Source: an uncultured Prevotellaceae bacterium (GTDB lineage Bacteria; Bacteroidota; Bacteroidia; Bacteroidales; Bacteroidaceae). From it: a DNA stretch of 64,000 nucleotides. The notes beneath the pieces are model-generated. The model had not been told where the DNA came from and searched no databases. It saw only the letters and a program-made list of their open reading frames with translations. This document shows, one piece after another, positions 1-9,633 of this stretch. Location: contig CADCIB010000016.1 in NCBI GenBank assembly GCA_902801375.1, positions 60,274 through 124,273 on the forward strand, written 5' to 3'. How positions within the stretch are numbered: the first letter of the stretch is position 1; every line of letters starts with the position of its first letter. A program made the position numbers and the translations under genes.

Positions 1-419
1 TATTACAATATAAAAAAAAATCCAGATAGATAACAACTGAGATTTTCAAATGCGACTGGTAAAAAACGAAATCTTTCCTGTCGCTGTGATGAAGATATTT
101 ATCTGCATTGTAATTAGTGATAGAATTAATGGAATGCTTTCTGCGTGACATTTTCATTTCACTGCTTCTGCAATGTATGATAAGGTACGCATGTGCGTAC
201 ATCATTAATCATAGGAATAACATAGAAGTTGACCCGAAAGGTTCGCAGGAGTATGAACGCCCCTCAGCCTCCTACAGGAGGTTGCGACCCCCTCTTTACT
301 CCCCCTGTAGGGGGAGGAGAGGTTAGAACTGAGCGCAGAAACTAATCACTCCCCGCCTACAGGAGGGGTGAGGGGGAGGTCACGAAAGGTCAATTGCTAT
401 ATCATTGCCAAATAAAGAG
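1..419. other. Gene-free left edge
   Basis: I see no convincing gene here. The longest open frame, at 117-326, has no recognisable protein features and runs through G/C-rich hairpins, so I leave it out. The stretch holds a short inverted repeat at 185-200 (GTACGCA / TGCGTAC) and the start of a cluster of G/C-rich hairpins that is described separately. Confidence 0.6.
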
Positions 420-605
420 AAGAGGACGCGCCCCGCATGATGTGGAGCACGTCCTCTTGAACTTATGAAAAAGCTTGATACTCACTTAATCACAACCCTG
501 AGCCAAAAGCTCAGCTTGATGCTCACCCCACCCCAACCCCTCCCCTTAAAAAGGGGCGGGGAGTGCCTACGGGGTCGCACCTATTAGGCATTGGCGGGGA
601 GTGCT
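235..605. repeat. Cluster of REP-like G/C-rich hairpins
   Basis: Several short G/C-rich palindromes are packed together. CCTCCT-AC-AGGAGG is at 268-281 and CTCCCCCT-GT-AGGGGGAG at 299-316, with a related CCTACAGGAGGGG copy near 355-368. At 537-561 an imperfect stem of CCCCTCCCCTT and AAGGGGCGGGG has a 3-nt loop. The direct repeat GGCGGGGAGTGC occurs at 555-566 and 593-604. Together they resemble the REP/MITE-like debris found between genes in Bacteroidales. A 17-nt copy of the neighbouring gene's 3' end (611-627) also recurs at 481-497. Function is unknown. Confidence 0.55.
420..458 (-). terminator. Probable terminator of the SusCD operon
   Basis: AAGAGGACG and CGTCCTCTT form a perfect 9-bp stem around a 21-nt loop. 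Read on the minus strand the stem is followed by a pyrimidine/T-rich run. It is the first good hairpin downstream of the gene ending at 612, so it probably ends the long minus-strand operon. Confidence 0.5.
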
Positions 606-611
606 TTATTC

Positions 612-3600
612 TCACTTAATCACAACCTTGCGGCCATTGCGGATGACGACGCCCTTCTGCGGGGTATCGATGCGCTGACCATTGAGGTTGTAGGTGTTGC
701 CGTCGGCCCAGTCGATGTTCATCGAACGGATGCCCGTAGCAGGAGCGTTCGACTCGACGTCGAGCGTCAGGGTGTTGTCGGCAGCGTTGAAAGTGAAGGT
801 CAGGGTGTAAGTGCCCTCAGGATATTCCTCTGTGCCGAATACGAAGTTCTGGTTGCCGCTGGCAGGAATCTCGAAGAGACCCCACTGGTGGTTGGCGCGG
901 AGCTTGTACTCGTAGGTCTGAGCAGCAGCGGCGAAGTCTTCCACAACGAGTGTGAAGATGTTCTCGTCGACGTCGCTCTGTGTCATATCCTGGTCGTTGT
1001 CCCAACCGCTGATGTCGCCATCGGTGAAGAAGTCGCCCACGATGGAGTAGGTGGGAACGAGTTCGCCCGTCTTCTCAGCCTCCAGTATCAGCGTGTTCTC
1101 AGCGATGTTGGCGGTGAAGGTGAGGGTGTAGATGCCCATCTCCTCGAAGGTGTAGCTGTTGTTGCCCTCAGCAGGCAGCTCGAAGATGCCCCACTGCTTG
1201 TCGGCGCGCAGCTTGTACTCGTAGGTCTTGGCAAATGCCTCGAAGTTCTCGACGGTGAGGGTGTAGACATTGGCGTCGTCCTCGCTCTGTGTCATCACCA
1301 TATCGTTGTCCCAACCACCGGTCAGGTCGCCCACGATGGCGTACTCATGGGTTTCCTCTTCGGCCACCTCGAACGAGATGGGCTGGAACTGATTGGTGTC
1401 GTAGAAGTTGACGTAGAAGCTGCCATCAGGAATGAGATAGGCAATACCTGTCAGCTGCTTCAGGGTGCAGCCGTCTGTCAGGTTGTAGAGGTCTGCCGTG
1501 ACTGCATCGAAGAGGTCGTTGATGACCAGATCTGTGCCGTTGCTGTCAGTGAACGTGATGGTGGGAGAATAGGAGCCTTCGACGACCGACACCTTGACAT
1601 TCTCGAGTTTCACAAGACGCATGATGTTCTCGTCAGAGAAAGCCTCTTCGAAGGTGACCACCGGCGGGTTCAGCTCGCTGGTGCCAGCGACGACGACTGT
1701 AGAAGGATCGGTCTGTACAGTTGCTACCATGAGGGGATAGAGCTCAGCCTTGTTGAGTTTACCCGTGATCTCGCCTGTCAGCACATCGCCAGCATTGAAG
1801 GCACTGGGGAACTCGATGCCCTGGAACACCAGGCCACCCGTGTTGTCCTGAATGGCAACCACACTCTCGCCGGCAAAGGTGACGACGGTGTTCTCAGCGA
1901 ACTTCAGGGTGGCATCCGTCTCGTTGGCAAGTGCCACGAACGATGCGATGTCTTCCACGACGGGAATCTCGGCATCGGTGAACGTCAGCTTGACATAGTC
2001 GCTGTGATAGCTTGTCTGCGAAAGATCGTCTTTGGTCAGAGAGAGATAGACATCGCCCTTCTCCAAGAAGTCGACACCCTCCTCAGCAGGAACGGGCAGC
2101 ACGAGGAAGCCAAGGGCATCGACCGTGACGGTCTGGCCTGTCCACCAGTCGTACTCTGACTTCATTTCATGTCCCAGGGTGGCAACGCCCTTGTTGTAAC
2201 CATCGATCAGCGGGAAGAGGTCGGTCTTCTCAGCTGCCACGAGCAGGTCGTTGTCGGTGACGGCGGGAACATCGCCCACGGCCACACCGACGGTGTAGGT
2301 CTTGGCCTCAGTGGCCTTGAGGAGGATACCTGTGTTGGCAGGAACCTTCTCGATCGGCGTGAGAATGATTTCGCTGGCATCGACGTTGGCGTCGTAGTCG
2401 TAGAGAATGTTCTTCTTACCAATGTAGGCCTTGATGCCCTCCACGCCAGTGAAGTCGAGCGGCTGCTCGCAGCTGAAGGTGCGATAGAACAGGGTGCCAT
2501 CGGTCACCTCGTCGGTCACCACGATGTCGACGAACTCTGTGGATGCCTGAGCGGGTTCAACCACCAATGTGAGCGTGTGCTCAGAGGTGTTGGCGGTGAA
2601 GGTCAGGTTGTAGACACCAGCAGGATATCCTTCTGTGCCGAAGACGAAGTTCTGGTTGCCGCTGGCGGGCAGTTCGTAGACGCCCCATGTGCCGTTGGCA
2701 GTAGCCTTGTACTCATAAGTCTGGCCCTCTACCTCGACACCTTCCATGGTGACGGTCCAGACGGCATCGTTCTCAGGATCTTGTGTCATAGCGATACCTT
2801 CGGCAGGTTCCCAGGTCATGCCGGGGAATGTGCCCACGATGGCCATGCTCTCGATGGGAGAGGCAACGGCAGGAAGCTCCTCGTCGGTGATCTTATAGGC
2901 AGCCACCTGGAAACCGTTCTTGGCAGAAGCTTCGCCAGCCATCGAGGTCGACGAAATGGTCACCTGCTTGTCGTCGCCGAGATAGCCCTGAATCTTCACC
3001 AGGGTGACGCCCAGGACGTCGGGCGAGAAGGTGGGCTGTTCGACAAAGCCGTCGCCGCTGCCCACAGCGTAGGAGAGGATGACGTTGGTGAGGCCGGTAA
3101 CGGTGATGTTGTCCAGGGCACCGTTTCTGCCTGTCACAGAGGCGTAGAGCTCAAGCGTGTTCTTCTCTGCATTGGCGAAGGTGAGCGTCAGGAGAGAGTG
3201 AGCGTCGCCGGGTCCCGGGTCGACGGTGGCCAGGTTGGTGCCTGCAGCGAAGTCGGCATTCACGAAAGCGGTGCCGAGAGACTCGTTGAGGGCATCGACG
3301 GCAGCGCTGTTGGTCCATTCGCCGGCAATATTGCCATTCCAGAACTTACCATTCGGATTACCTTCCGAGTCGTGGCTGAGCAGCAGATGGGTGCCGTCCT
3401 TGAGGTCGGCTTCGAAGTTGATCACACCACTGACCACGAAGGGATCGGTGACGAAGTCTCTGCCAGGATTGTTGTTACCAAAGGTGACGACTCCACCCAC
3501 TTCAGGTGCAGCCTCTTTCTTGGTGAGGGTGAGAGGCTGGAGATAGGTAGTTCCATAGTAGTTGAAGAGATAGCCTACCATGTCGACCACATCGCCATCG

Positions 3601-4982
3601 GCAGGCAGCTCGACGTTGGTTCCAAGCATATCCATGATGCCGTAGTCGGCATCGGTCAGGTCGGAATGCAAGAAGAAATCGTCGCCGAAATCGCCTGCTA
3701 CGATCTTGGCCGTCATGTTCTCAATCTTGACATAGCGCCAGTCGTAATCAGCAGCATAGCTATCCAGGTTCTCTTCTGTCAGCACGAGCGGCTCTGCGGT
3801 GCCAGCCTCAGCCTGGATGGCTGCGATGGAAGCGGCCGTGTTGTCGCTGGCCGTGATCTCTGCTCCAAGCCATCCACTCGAGCAGTTGAGCACGAGTTCG
3901 CCATTGAGCGTCATACCCGTGCTGAAGGCAGCGCCCAGTCCGAGGTCTTGGAAGACGTAGGCACCCGAGGCATCCTCGAGCACAGCCCAGTCGTAGGGCT
4001 GCTCTGTGCCATAGAAGTCCTTCACACCTGAAGCGGCGTAGGTGACCTTGACATTGTTGAGTTTCAGTGCGAATTCGCCTTCTGTCTCATACGTCTTGAA
4101 GGCGGCGATGTTTTCCACCACGTTCAGTTCCGGCTCGATGGCCTCGGGCAGGAGCTCCAGCGTTTTGTCAGCGATGTTGGCGGTGAAGGTCAGCTTGTAG
4201 TCGCCAGCAGGATACATGTCGGTACCGAACACCCAGTTCTGGTTGGTGCCATCCTCGGGAATCTCGAAGCCACCCCACTTGTGGTTGGTGCGGAGCTTGT
4301 ACTCATAGGTTCTGGCCTCAGCGGTGAACTTGTCCACCACGAGCGTGTAGATGTTCTCATTCTCTTCGCTCTGTGTCATGTCCATGTCGTAGTCCCAGCC
4401 ATTGAACAGGTCGGTGGTGAAGAAGTCGCCCACGATGGAATAGACGGGCAGCGGTTCGACATAGATGGCATAGAGGTTGATGCCACTCGAATAGCTACCC
4501 ACGAAGATGGTAGCGGCCTCGCCCTTGTAGGTGCAGGTGCCAGCCGATGGCGATGCGCCCAGGGCGGTCATCGTGGCAAAGGGGTTTTCCTTGTCGTAGG
4601 CGCCTGCACAGAGGTTCAGCGTGCGGTCTTCATTGCTGTTGGACGACTGCAGCACGATCTTGATGGTGCAGGGTCCGCTGACATCGAAGCTCACGGTGTT
4701 GCCACCGTCGGCAGCTGCCGATCCTGGGAATTTCAGGCGGGCGATGTAGTTGACGTCGTCCACCGTCTTGGAGTTTGCGTCCACCGTGAACTTCTTGCCC
4801 GATGCGGGAGTCAGCGTCAGGCCGTCGATGGTGGTCGCTTCCGTGTAGTCTGTGGTTATCGGCTTTCCTTCGTCGTTAACCCCAGAATACCAGATTTCGT
4901 CGGAGAAGTTCCAAGTCTTCTGCGCGCTCATGCCCAAGACGCTTATGAGCATCATGGACAGAAGTAATAATCTTTTTTTCAT
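612..4982 (-). CDS. Large secreted repeat protein with sorting tail
   Basis: This 1456-residue protein starts with a clear signal peptide (MKKRLLLLSMMLISVLGMSAQ), so it should be exported. Residues about 22-180 resemble the beta-rich N-terminal domain of many Prevotella surface proteins. A roughly 95-residue module with the signatures SIVGDF, DMTQSE, TYEYKLR and LTFTANIA occurs four times, at about residues 180-280, 710-808, 1213-1303 and 1312-1410. It looks like a small beta-sandwich resembling starch-binding modules. Between copies lie two stretches that look like OB-fold repeats. The C-terminus (YNLNGQR ... RNGRKVVIK) fits a type IX sorting tail. It is last in the SusC/SusD operon, which suggests a surface substrate-binding role; the substrate is unknown. 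Confidence 0.85.
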   Translation of the reverse strand: MKKRLLLLSMMLISVLGMSAQKTWNFSDEIWYSGVNDEGKPITTDYTEATTIDGLTLTPASGKKFTVDANSKTVDDVNYIARLKFPGSAAADGGNTVSFDVSGPCTIKIVLQSSNSNEDRTLNLCAGAYDKENPFATMTALGASPSAGTCTYKGEAATIFVGSYSSGINLYAIYVEPLPVYSIVGDFFTTDLFNGWDYDMDMTQSEENENIYTLVVDKFTAEARTYEYKLRTNHKWGGFEIPEDGTNQNWVFGTDMYPAGDYKLTFTANIADKTLELLPEAIEPELNVVENIAAFKTYETEGEFALKLNNVKVTYAASGVKDFYGTEQPYDWAVLEDASGAYVFQDLGLGAAFSTGMTLNGELVLNCSSGWLGAEITASDNTAASIAAIQAEAGTAEPLVLTEENLDSYAADYDWRYVKIENMTAKIVAGDFGDDFFLHSDLTDADYGIMDMLGTNVELPADGDVVDMVGYLFNYYGTTYLQPLTLTKKEAAPEVGGVVTFGNNNPGRDFVTDPFVVSGVINFEADLKDGTHLLLSHDSEGNPNGKFWNGNIAGEWTNSAAVDALNESLGTAFVNADFAAGTNLATVDPGPGDAHSLLTLTFANAEKNTLELYASVTGRNGALDNITVTGLTNVILSYAVGSGDGFVEQPTFSPDVLGVTLVKIQGYLGDDKQVTISSTSMAGEASAKNGFQVAAYKITDEELPAVASPIESMAIVGTFPGMTWEPAEGIAMTQDPENDAVWTVTMEGVEVEGQTYEYKATANGTWGVYELPASGNQNFVFGTEGYPAGVYNLTFTANTSEHTLTLVVEPAQASTEFVDIVVTDEVTDGTLFYRTFSCEQPLDFTGVEGIKAYIGKKNILYDYDANVDASEIILTPIEKVPANTGILLKATEAKTYTVGVAVGDVPAVTDNDLLVAAEKTDLFPLIDGYNKGVATLGHEMKSEYDWWTGQTVTVDALGFLVLPVPAEEGVDFLEKGDVYLSLTKDDLSQTSYHSDYVKLTFTDAEIPVVEDIASFVALANETDATLKFAENTVVTFAGESVVAIQDNTGGLVFQGIEFPSAFNAGDVLTGEITGKLNKAELYPLMVATVQTDPSTVVVAGTSELNPPVVTFEEAFSDENIMRLVKLENVKVSVVEGSYSPTITFTDSNGTDLVINDLFDAVTADLYNLTDGCTLKQLTGIAYLIPDGSFYVNFYDTNQFQPISFEVAEEETHEYAIVGDLTGGWDNDMVMTQSEDDANVYTLTVENFEAFAKTYEYKLRADKQWGIFELPAEGNNSYTFEEMGIYTLTFTANIAENTLILEAEKTGELVPTYSIVGDFFTDGDISGWDNDQDMTQSDVDENIFTLVVEDFAAAAQTYEYKLRANHQWGLFEIPASGNQNFVFGTEEYPEGTYTLTFTFNAADNTLTLDVESNAPATGIRSMNIDWADGNTYNLNGQRIDTPQKGVVIRNGRKVVIK

Positions 4983-5042
4983 AAGCTTGTTAATTAATTG
5001 GTTAATAAAACTAGATTTGGATATGATTCATTTTTTCAATGA

Positions 5043-6545
5043 TTACTGATTTTGATTTCCCACGTTCACCACTTTCTTGCCATTGACAATGAAGATGCCG
5101 GGCTGGTTGGTGGCGCGCACCTGCATGCCGCTGAGCGTGTAGACCTTCATGCCGCCAAGGTTGTGCTCGCGCACCACGGGTTTGTCGATGCCGGTGGGAT
5201 TCTCGACAAAGGGTTCGAAGGCTTTCTCCGACAAGGCGATGATGCTGGGGATGGAGCCGTCGTCGTTGATCAGTCCGAGGTCGGAGAGGTCGTAGGGCGA
5301 GAGTTTCAGGAAAGCGCACTCGGCAGGCACGCTGACCGAGGAAGGCACATCGCTGGGATCGTCGTAGGCGAACTCATCGGTGGAGCCTATCTCGAAGAAG
5401 CCCTCCATGTTGTCGTAGAAGCGATAGACGTGGTAGTTGTAGGCGTGATCCTTGTCCTGGATGGTGTAGCCCTTACTGCCCGACCAATAGAGCAGATAGC
5501 CAGCGATGCTCTTTCCGTCGAGCGTGGAATAGGCGAAGCGCACTGGTCCGCGCCCGTACATGAGCGTGGCATTGGCGGTTCTGCCCACAAAATTCTCACT
5601 GAACCGCTGCGTGTTGAACTCCTCGGCTCCATCGAGATTGACGAAGATGCCGTCGGCTTGCTTCTCGAGGTTTTCCAGGCTGAAGGTATAGGCCATGCCG
5701 TCGCTCTGCTCGTGGATCCACCACACCTTGTCGGCGGCAAAAGCTTTCCATCCTCCCTCGGCGGGGAAGTTGATCACGGGCGCATCGATCTGCGAGAAAT
5801 AGGCATACAGCTTCTCGCTTCCCTGAACGGTGAAGGTGTAGGGGTTGTCGTAGCTCACGATGTGCTTGTCGTCGCTGCCAAGCGTGCTGCCTTTTTCCGA
5901 CTTCCAGTACTCAAACTGATAGCCTGGATAGGGCGTGGCCGTGATGGTCACTTCGTCGCCAGGAACATTGACCCTTTTGTCGATGGTCACCTCGCCCATT
6001 GTCGGCATGAACAGTTCGCTATCGTGGAATACAGAGGCGCTGTTGGAGAAGTAGGCCCAGATGAGCGCCTGCGGTTCTATGGGTTTGTCGGTGGCGTTCT
6101 TGGCATCGGTCTCCGTCTCGTAGTATTCGCTGGAACCCGTCAGTTCCTCGACGGGGAAATAGAGATAGGCTGCCTCCTTCGTATCGGAGAAGAACAGGTC
6201 TTTCTCGATGTCGAACACGCCGTCGCCATCGTCGACATACCATCCGCCGAACTCATAGGTGTTGCTCTTGTCGCGTGCTGTTCCGAAGAAAAACACGCTC
6301 TCCATGTAGACGGGCAATGTAGCCTTGAAGTCGACGGTCGTCTTCCACGTCTGGAGTCCAGAGTTGTTGGCAGAGATCCACACCTGCTGATTGTCGGAAG
6401 CGGAGGGACTCACCACCTGCACACGGATGAACACATTCGCATAGCCCTGCACTTCGCCCATTTCCTGGGCAGAGGCCACAGCGCAGCAGGCTGTCAGGAT
6501 GAAAGCCGCCAGGCAAAGCTTGATTGTCTTGTTTACGCTTTTCAT
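5043..6545 (-). CDS. Secreted protein with an InlB-like repeat
   Basis: This is a 500-residue protein with a signal peptide ending near ASAQ. Around residues 190-255 a segment (VTITATPYPGYQFEYWKS ... LYAYFSQ) resembles the Listeria/Bacteroides InlB B-repeat of cell-surface proteins. Near the end, GMKVYTLSGMQVR and PGIFIVNGKKVVNV match a type IX sorting tail with a few extra residues after it. It starts 7 nt after the stop of the Omp28 gene and ends 60 nt before the 1456-residue gene, so it belongs to the same operon. I do not recognise an enzymatic domain. Confidence 0.8.
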   Translation of the reverse strand: MKSVNKTIKLCLAAFILTACCAVASAQEMGEVQGYANVFIRVQVVSPSASDNQQVWISANNSGLQTWKTTVDFKATLPVYMESVFFFGTARDKSNTYEFGGWYVDDGDGVFDIEKDLFFSDTKEAAYLYFPVEELTGSSEYYETETDAKNATDKPIEPQALIWAYFSNSASVFHDSELFMPTMGEVTIDKRVNVPGDEVTITATPYPGYQFEYWKSEKGSTLGSDDKHIVSYDNPYTFTVQGSEKLYAYFSQIDAPVINFPAEGGWKAFAADKVWWIHEQSDGMAYTFSLENLEKQADGIFVNLDGAEEFNTQRFSENFVGRTANATLMYGRGPVRFAYSTLDGKSIAGYLLYWSGSKGYTIQDKDHAYNYHVYRFYDNMEGFFEIGSTDEFAYDDPSDVPSSVSVPAECAFLKLSPYDLSDLGLINDDGSIPSIIALSEKAFEPFVENPTGIDKPVVREHNLGGMKVYTLSGMQVRATNQPGIFIVNGKKVVNVGNQNQ

Positions 6546-6552
6546 TTTACTT

Positions 6553-8463
6553 TTATTGAACGATTATCTTTTTTCCATTGACGATGTAAATACCTTTATT
6601 AAGTGGTGAGGGGTGAGGGGTGAGGGGTGAGGCGTGAGAGGTGAGCGATGAGAGGCGGCGCCCCTGCAGGTCGTAGACAGTCTGGCACTCTTCTCGAGCA
6701 AGCATCGACTGCGTGGCCGCGTAGTCAATCCCCGTTGCATCACCGCTGCCTGCTGCGATTGCAGCCTTTGCAGCATTGACAATCTCGCCCGTCTGCGTGT
6801 TGAGCAGCAGCACGATGGCATGCAGCTTCGTCTTGTCCTGCACCAGGCTATTGCCGGCAATGCTGAAGGAGCCGCGATAGGTTTGCGCCTGCCCGCTGAC
6901 CAGGGGAGCCTGGATGCTGCCGCTGATGCCACTGGAAACTTCCGTTGCTCCAATGGCCACATGGTTGTACTCCATATCGGTCACAGGGTTGGGGGCATTG
7001 CGGAACGGGTCCATATCTGCGTCGGGAAACTCGTTGCTGCCCGAATCGCCGTTCACCTGATACCATTCCCTGCCCGTGCCGGTCAGAGCGTCGGCGGTCA
7101 GTACGAAAGCCAGCCTGTAGTCGGCTTGCGACGAGTCGATGTGGAACGTCGTGGTGGCGGTGTAGCTGATGGCGGTCTGCGCGTCGTCGGTCCATTGAGC
7201 CTTCAGGGAGAGGTCGGCCTCGCTATAGACGTCCAGGAAGCGCTGCAGGGTGGTGCTGGCATGATAGTGCTTGTCGGTGAGGATATCGCCCAGATAGGGG
7301 TCGCACCAAATCTTGCGGTCCATCTGACACTTGGGCACGCCACCAGGAATCGAGGCTACGAGCTGACTGAAAGCCGGAACGACCATCGGATCGGGCTGGG
7401 TGTGGATGGCGATGCCGATGAACCGTTCGCCAAAGTCGCGCTCCATGTTCTGCAGTCCCACCATGCCACGCGGGCAGTTGGTGCACCAAGTGCCCGTGTA
7501 CTCCTCCACCACAGATCGGCGCTCAGCCAACTGGTCGACCGTCATCAGACGGGCCGATGTGGCGTTCATCTCTGTTTCCTCGTTGGGCTGGCCGTTCACT
7601 TGGGTCAGTCTGACCGTCCACTCTCCCACCCCATTGGCTGCGGGCATGGGGATTTCCACAGGAAGCTCCGCCTTGGCATTGGGTTCGCGGAGCGATTGAG
7701 GCAACGCGTAATGGCGCTGGGCGACCGTCTGGCCATCGATCAGGACTTCATAGTCCACATCATTGACCACGGCAAAGCCCATCGACGCCATGAAGGCACG
7801 GACGGCGAACGTTTGACCCTTCAGATAGGTGGCCGGCTCAGCATCGCCCACAGCCACCGCATGGGCGGGCAACGACGGGTTGCTGACCAGCACCTGGAGG
7901 GCCAGCGAACCGCCATACGTCGTGTTCAGGTTGTTCCACGACATGATGCTCTTCGAGGTCAGCACATAGAACGCCTGCGACCTGGATATTTCTTTCGTGT
8001 AGACGATGGGGTTCTTGTCGGCATCGGCTGAAGCCTTGTTCACCTTGAACGAATAGCCCACATAGATGCCCTCCGTGCTGCCCATCGTGTAGGTTTCGGG
8101 CAATGTCACCTCCGTCATCGCCCCATCGTGATCCATGTCCTTCAGCGACGTCTGCGGCACATCCACCACCAGGATGTCGGGCTGCGACGTGCGTCGGAAC
8201 TGCGTTTTCGAAAGCCACACCTGCACGTCGCTGATGTTGGTCTTGTCGCGCAGGTAGAATCGGATGCCATGAAGGGTGGCGCCGCTGAGCAAGGCCTGCG
8301 AGCCGGACACATAGACAGCACAATGGTAGGTCTCGCTGACGCCCGTACCCGCTGCCATGGTGGCCATACCTTCATCGTAGTAGCCCCACCACCGCTGGTA
8401 TTGCCCATGAGCAGACACGGCTGCCAGCAGCATTAGCAGATACAGGAAACTGATCCTCTTCAT
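6553..8463 (-). CDS. Omp28-related secreted protein
   Basis: The protein has about 636 residues when started at MKRISFLYLLMLL. A further 16 codons upstream are open but would spoil the signal peptide. The mature N-terminus (YQRWWGYYDEG ... LHGIRFYLRDKTN) and the central VEEYTGTWCTNCPRG define the Omp28 family; the CTNC is a thioredoxin-fold CxxC. The C-terminus ends GIYIVNGKKIIVQ, a sorting tail. Between LQGRR and that tail the DNA is a run of 7-bp repeats (6605-6646), so gain or loss of one unit would shift the frame and remove the tail. It is a paralogue of the gene at 17488-19359. The substrate is not evident. Confidence 0.87.
   Translation of the reverse strand: MKRISFLYLLMLLAAVSAHGQYQRWWGYYDEGMATMAAGTGVSETYHCAVYVSGSQALLSGATLHGIRFYLRDKTNISDVQVWLSKTQFRRTSQPDILVVDVPQTSLKDMDHDGAMTEVTLPETYTMGSTEGIYVGYSFKVNKASADADKNPIVYTKEISRSQAFYVLTSKSIMSWNNLNTTYGGSLALQVLVSNPSLPAHAVAVGDAEPATYLKGQTFAVRAFMASMGFAVVNDVDYEVLIDGQTVAQRHYALPQSLREPNAKAELPVEIPMPAANGVGEWTVRLTQVNGQPNEETEMNATSARLMTVDQLAERRSVVEEYTGTWCTNCPRGMVGLQNMERDFGERFIGIAIHTQPDPMVVPAFSQLVASIPGGVPKCQMDRKIWCDPYLGDILTDKHYHASTTLQRFLDVYSEADLSLKAQWTDDAQTAISYTATTTFHIDSSQADYRLAFVLTADALTGTGREWYQVNGDSGSNEFPDADMDPFRNAPNPVTDMEYNHVAIGATEVSSGISGSIQAPLVSGQAQTYRGSFSIAGNSLVQDKTKLHAIVLLLNTQTGEIVNAAKAAIAAGSGDATGIDYAATQSMLAREECQTVYDLQGRRLSSLTSHASPLTPHPSPLNKGIYIVNGKKIIVQ
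6605..6646. repeat. 7-bp tandem repeat inside the Omp28 gene
   Basis: Six tandem 7-bp units are present: four exact GGTGAGG copies, then two degenerate ones. They lie inside the coding region immediately before the C-terminal sorting tail. Seven is not a multiple of three, so slipped-strand changes would alter the reading frame. Confidence 0.85.
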
Positions 8464-8520
8464 ATGTCGTAATATTCTTTGTTCGTTCTGTGCCGTACGG
8501 TCGGACCGCACGGCATGTTC

Positions 8521-9576
8521 CTAACGTATATTTTCCTCTGACCCCAACCAGAGCAGATAGGGATCGAGCAGCTGCGCAAGCGACGTCTGCACCATGCCTC
8601 CGCCGCGGATGGTATAGATGAGCAAGCCCACGAGCGGGTCGCCGCCCCACGTGCCGCCATCCTCGAGTGCAGCATAATGGGTCTGCTGGAAGGGGTTATA
8701 GTAGATGAGCGCCTTCATCGTGGCTCCTGGCGTATTGGCCACAGTGCCGTCTTCCTGGAAGAAGTAGATGATGTCGCGGTCGGTACCCTTCTCGTAGATA
8801 TTCGTTGCCGAGTGGAACGTGATCTCACACAGCCCTTCGTCGAACTCGACCGGCACATTGCGGTCGGCCCACTGATCGACGGTGAAGAAGTTGATGAAAT
8901 AGTCGTTGTCCACCTTTCGGAAGTTGAAGCGGAACCCTTGCGTCACGCCCCCCTGACCCGTGCCAGCCATGAAATAGGTGCCAAGGATGTATTCGAAGTC
9001 GTACTGCGTGATGGTCAGCTCGTCCTCGTAGCCGGCACATTCGAAGCCCACGACGCTTCGGCGCAGGTAAAGATTGGGATTCTTCTCAATGGTGATCACC
9101 AAGCTGTCGCCAACCATCTCTGGATGTATCCAATCGTCATCGCATGTCAGCGTGACGGGCAGGTCGTGGCGGATGTAAAGTGCGAACCGCTCACCGCTAT
9201 TGGGCGAATGATGACTGTTCACAGGCAGCGAACCCAAGGCCATTCCGCGCTGCTGAATGGGCAGCCGCCGCGCTGCGCCTTCGGCCCTGAGCGTCATCAG
9301 TGCCGTGCGCCCCTCGAAGGAGTTGTTGTCGGCTACCTTCACGCTGACCACATTGCCGTTGACCGATGCCGAACACCAGTCGCTCTGCAGTTCTACGGTA
9401 ACGGGGCCCTTGGCCAAGACTTCCACCGATCCTGTACGACCAGCCGGTTCGAAGATCAGGTCGCTCTTCACGATGGTGATGCTCTCAACAGCGTTGGGCA
9501 CAGCATCGTCTCCTCCACAAGCAGAAAAGACAAATGTGGCCATCAGCAGTATCCATGTCAATACTCTATCTTTCAT
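8521..9576 (-). CDS. Lipoprotein with BACON-like domain
   Basis: This 351-residue protein has a lipobox (FVFSAC, Cys20) followed by GGDD, a typical outer-membrane lipoprotein start in Bacteroidetes. Residues about 35-115 (IFEPAGRTGSVEVLAKGPVT ... IQQRG) and 120-200 look like two BACON-type beta-sandwich domains, often found in polysaccharide- or glycan-associated proteins. The remaining part (residues 200-350) is not recognised. It sits between the DUF4302-like and Omp28 genes in the same operon, spaced by about 58 nt on each side. It is probably displayed on the surface with the SusC/SusD pair. Confidence 0.75.
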   Translation of the reverse strand: MKDRVLTWILLMATFVFSACGGDDAVPNAVESITIVKSDLIFEPAGRTGSVEVLAKGPVTVELQSDWCSASVNGNVVSVKVADNNSFEGRTALMTLRAEGAARRLPIQQRGMALGSLPVNSHHSPNSGERFALYIRHDLPVTLTCDDDWIHPEMVGDSLVITIEKNPNLYLRRSVVGFECAGYEDELTITQYDFEYILGTYFMAGTGQGGVTQGFRFNFRKVDNDYFINFFTVDQWADRNVPVEFDEGLCEITFHSATNIYEKGTDRDIIYFFQEDGTVANTPGATMKALIYYNPFQQTHYAALEDGGTWGGDPLVGLLIYTIRGGGMVQTSLAQLLDPYLLWLGSEENIR

Positions 9577-9633
9577 ATCCTTCTGTTTCTTCGTTCGTTC
9601 CTGTCCAGGCGGCTATGCCACCCCGACGATGGT

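Noticed and set aside
117-326. Possible 69-residue gene
   Set aside because: It crosses G/C-rich hairpins and has no recognisable protein features or promoter.
591-4031. Long plus-strand open frames opposite the 1456-residue gene
   Set aside because: They are antisense shadows caused by codon bias. They have no signal peptide, no family features and no promoter, while the minus frame is clearly a secreted protein.
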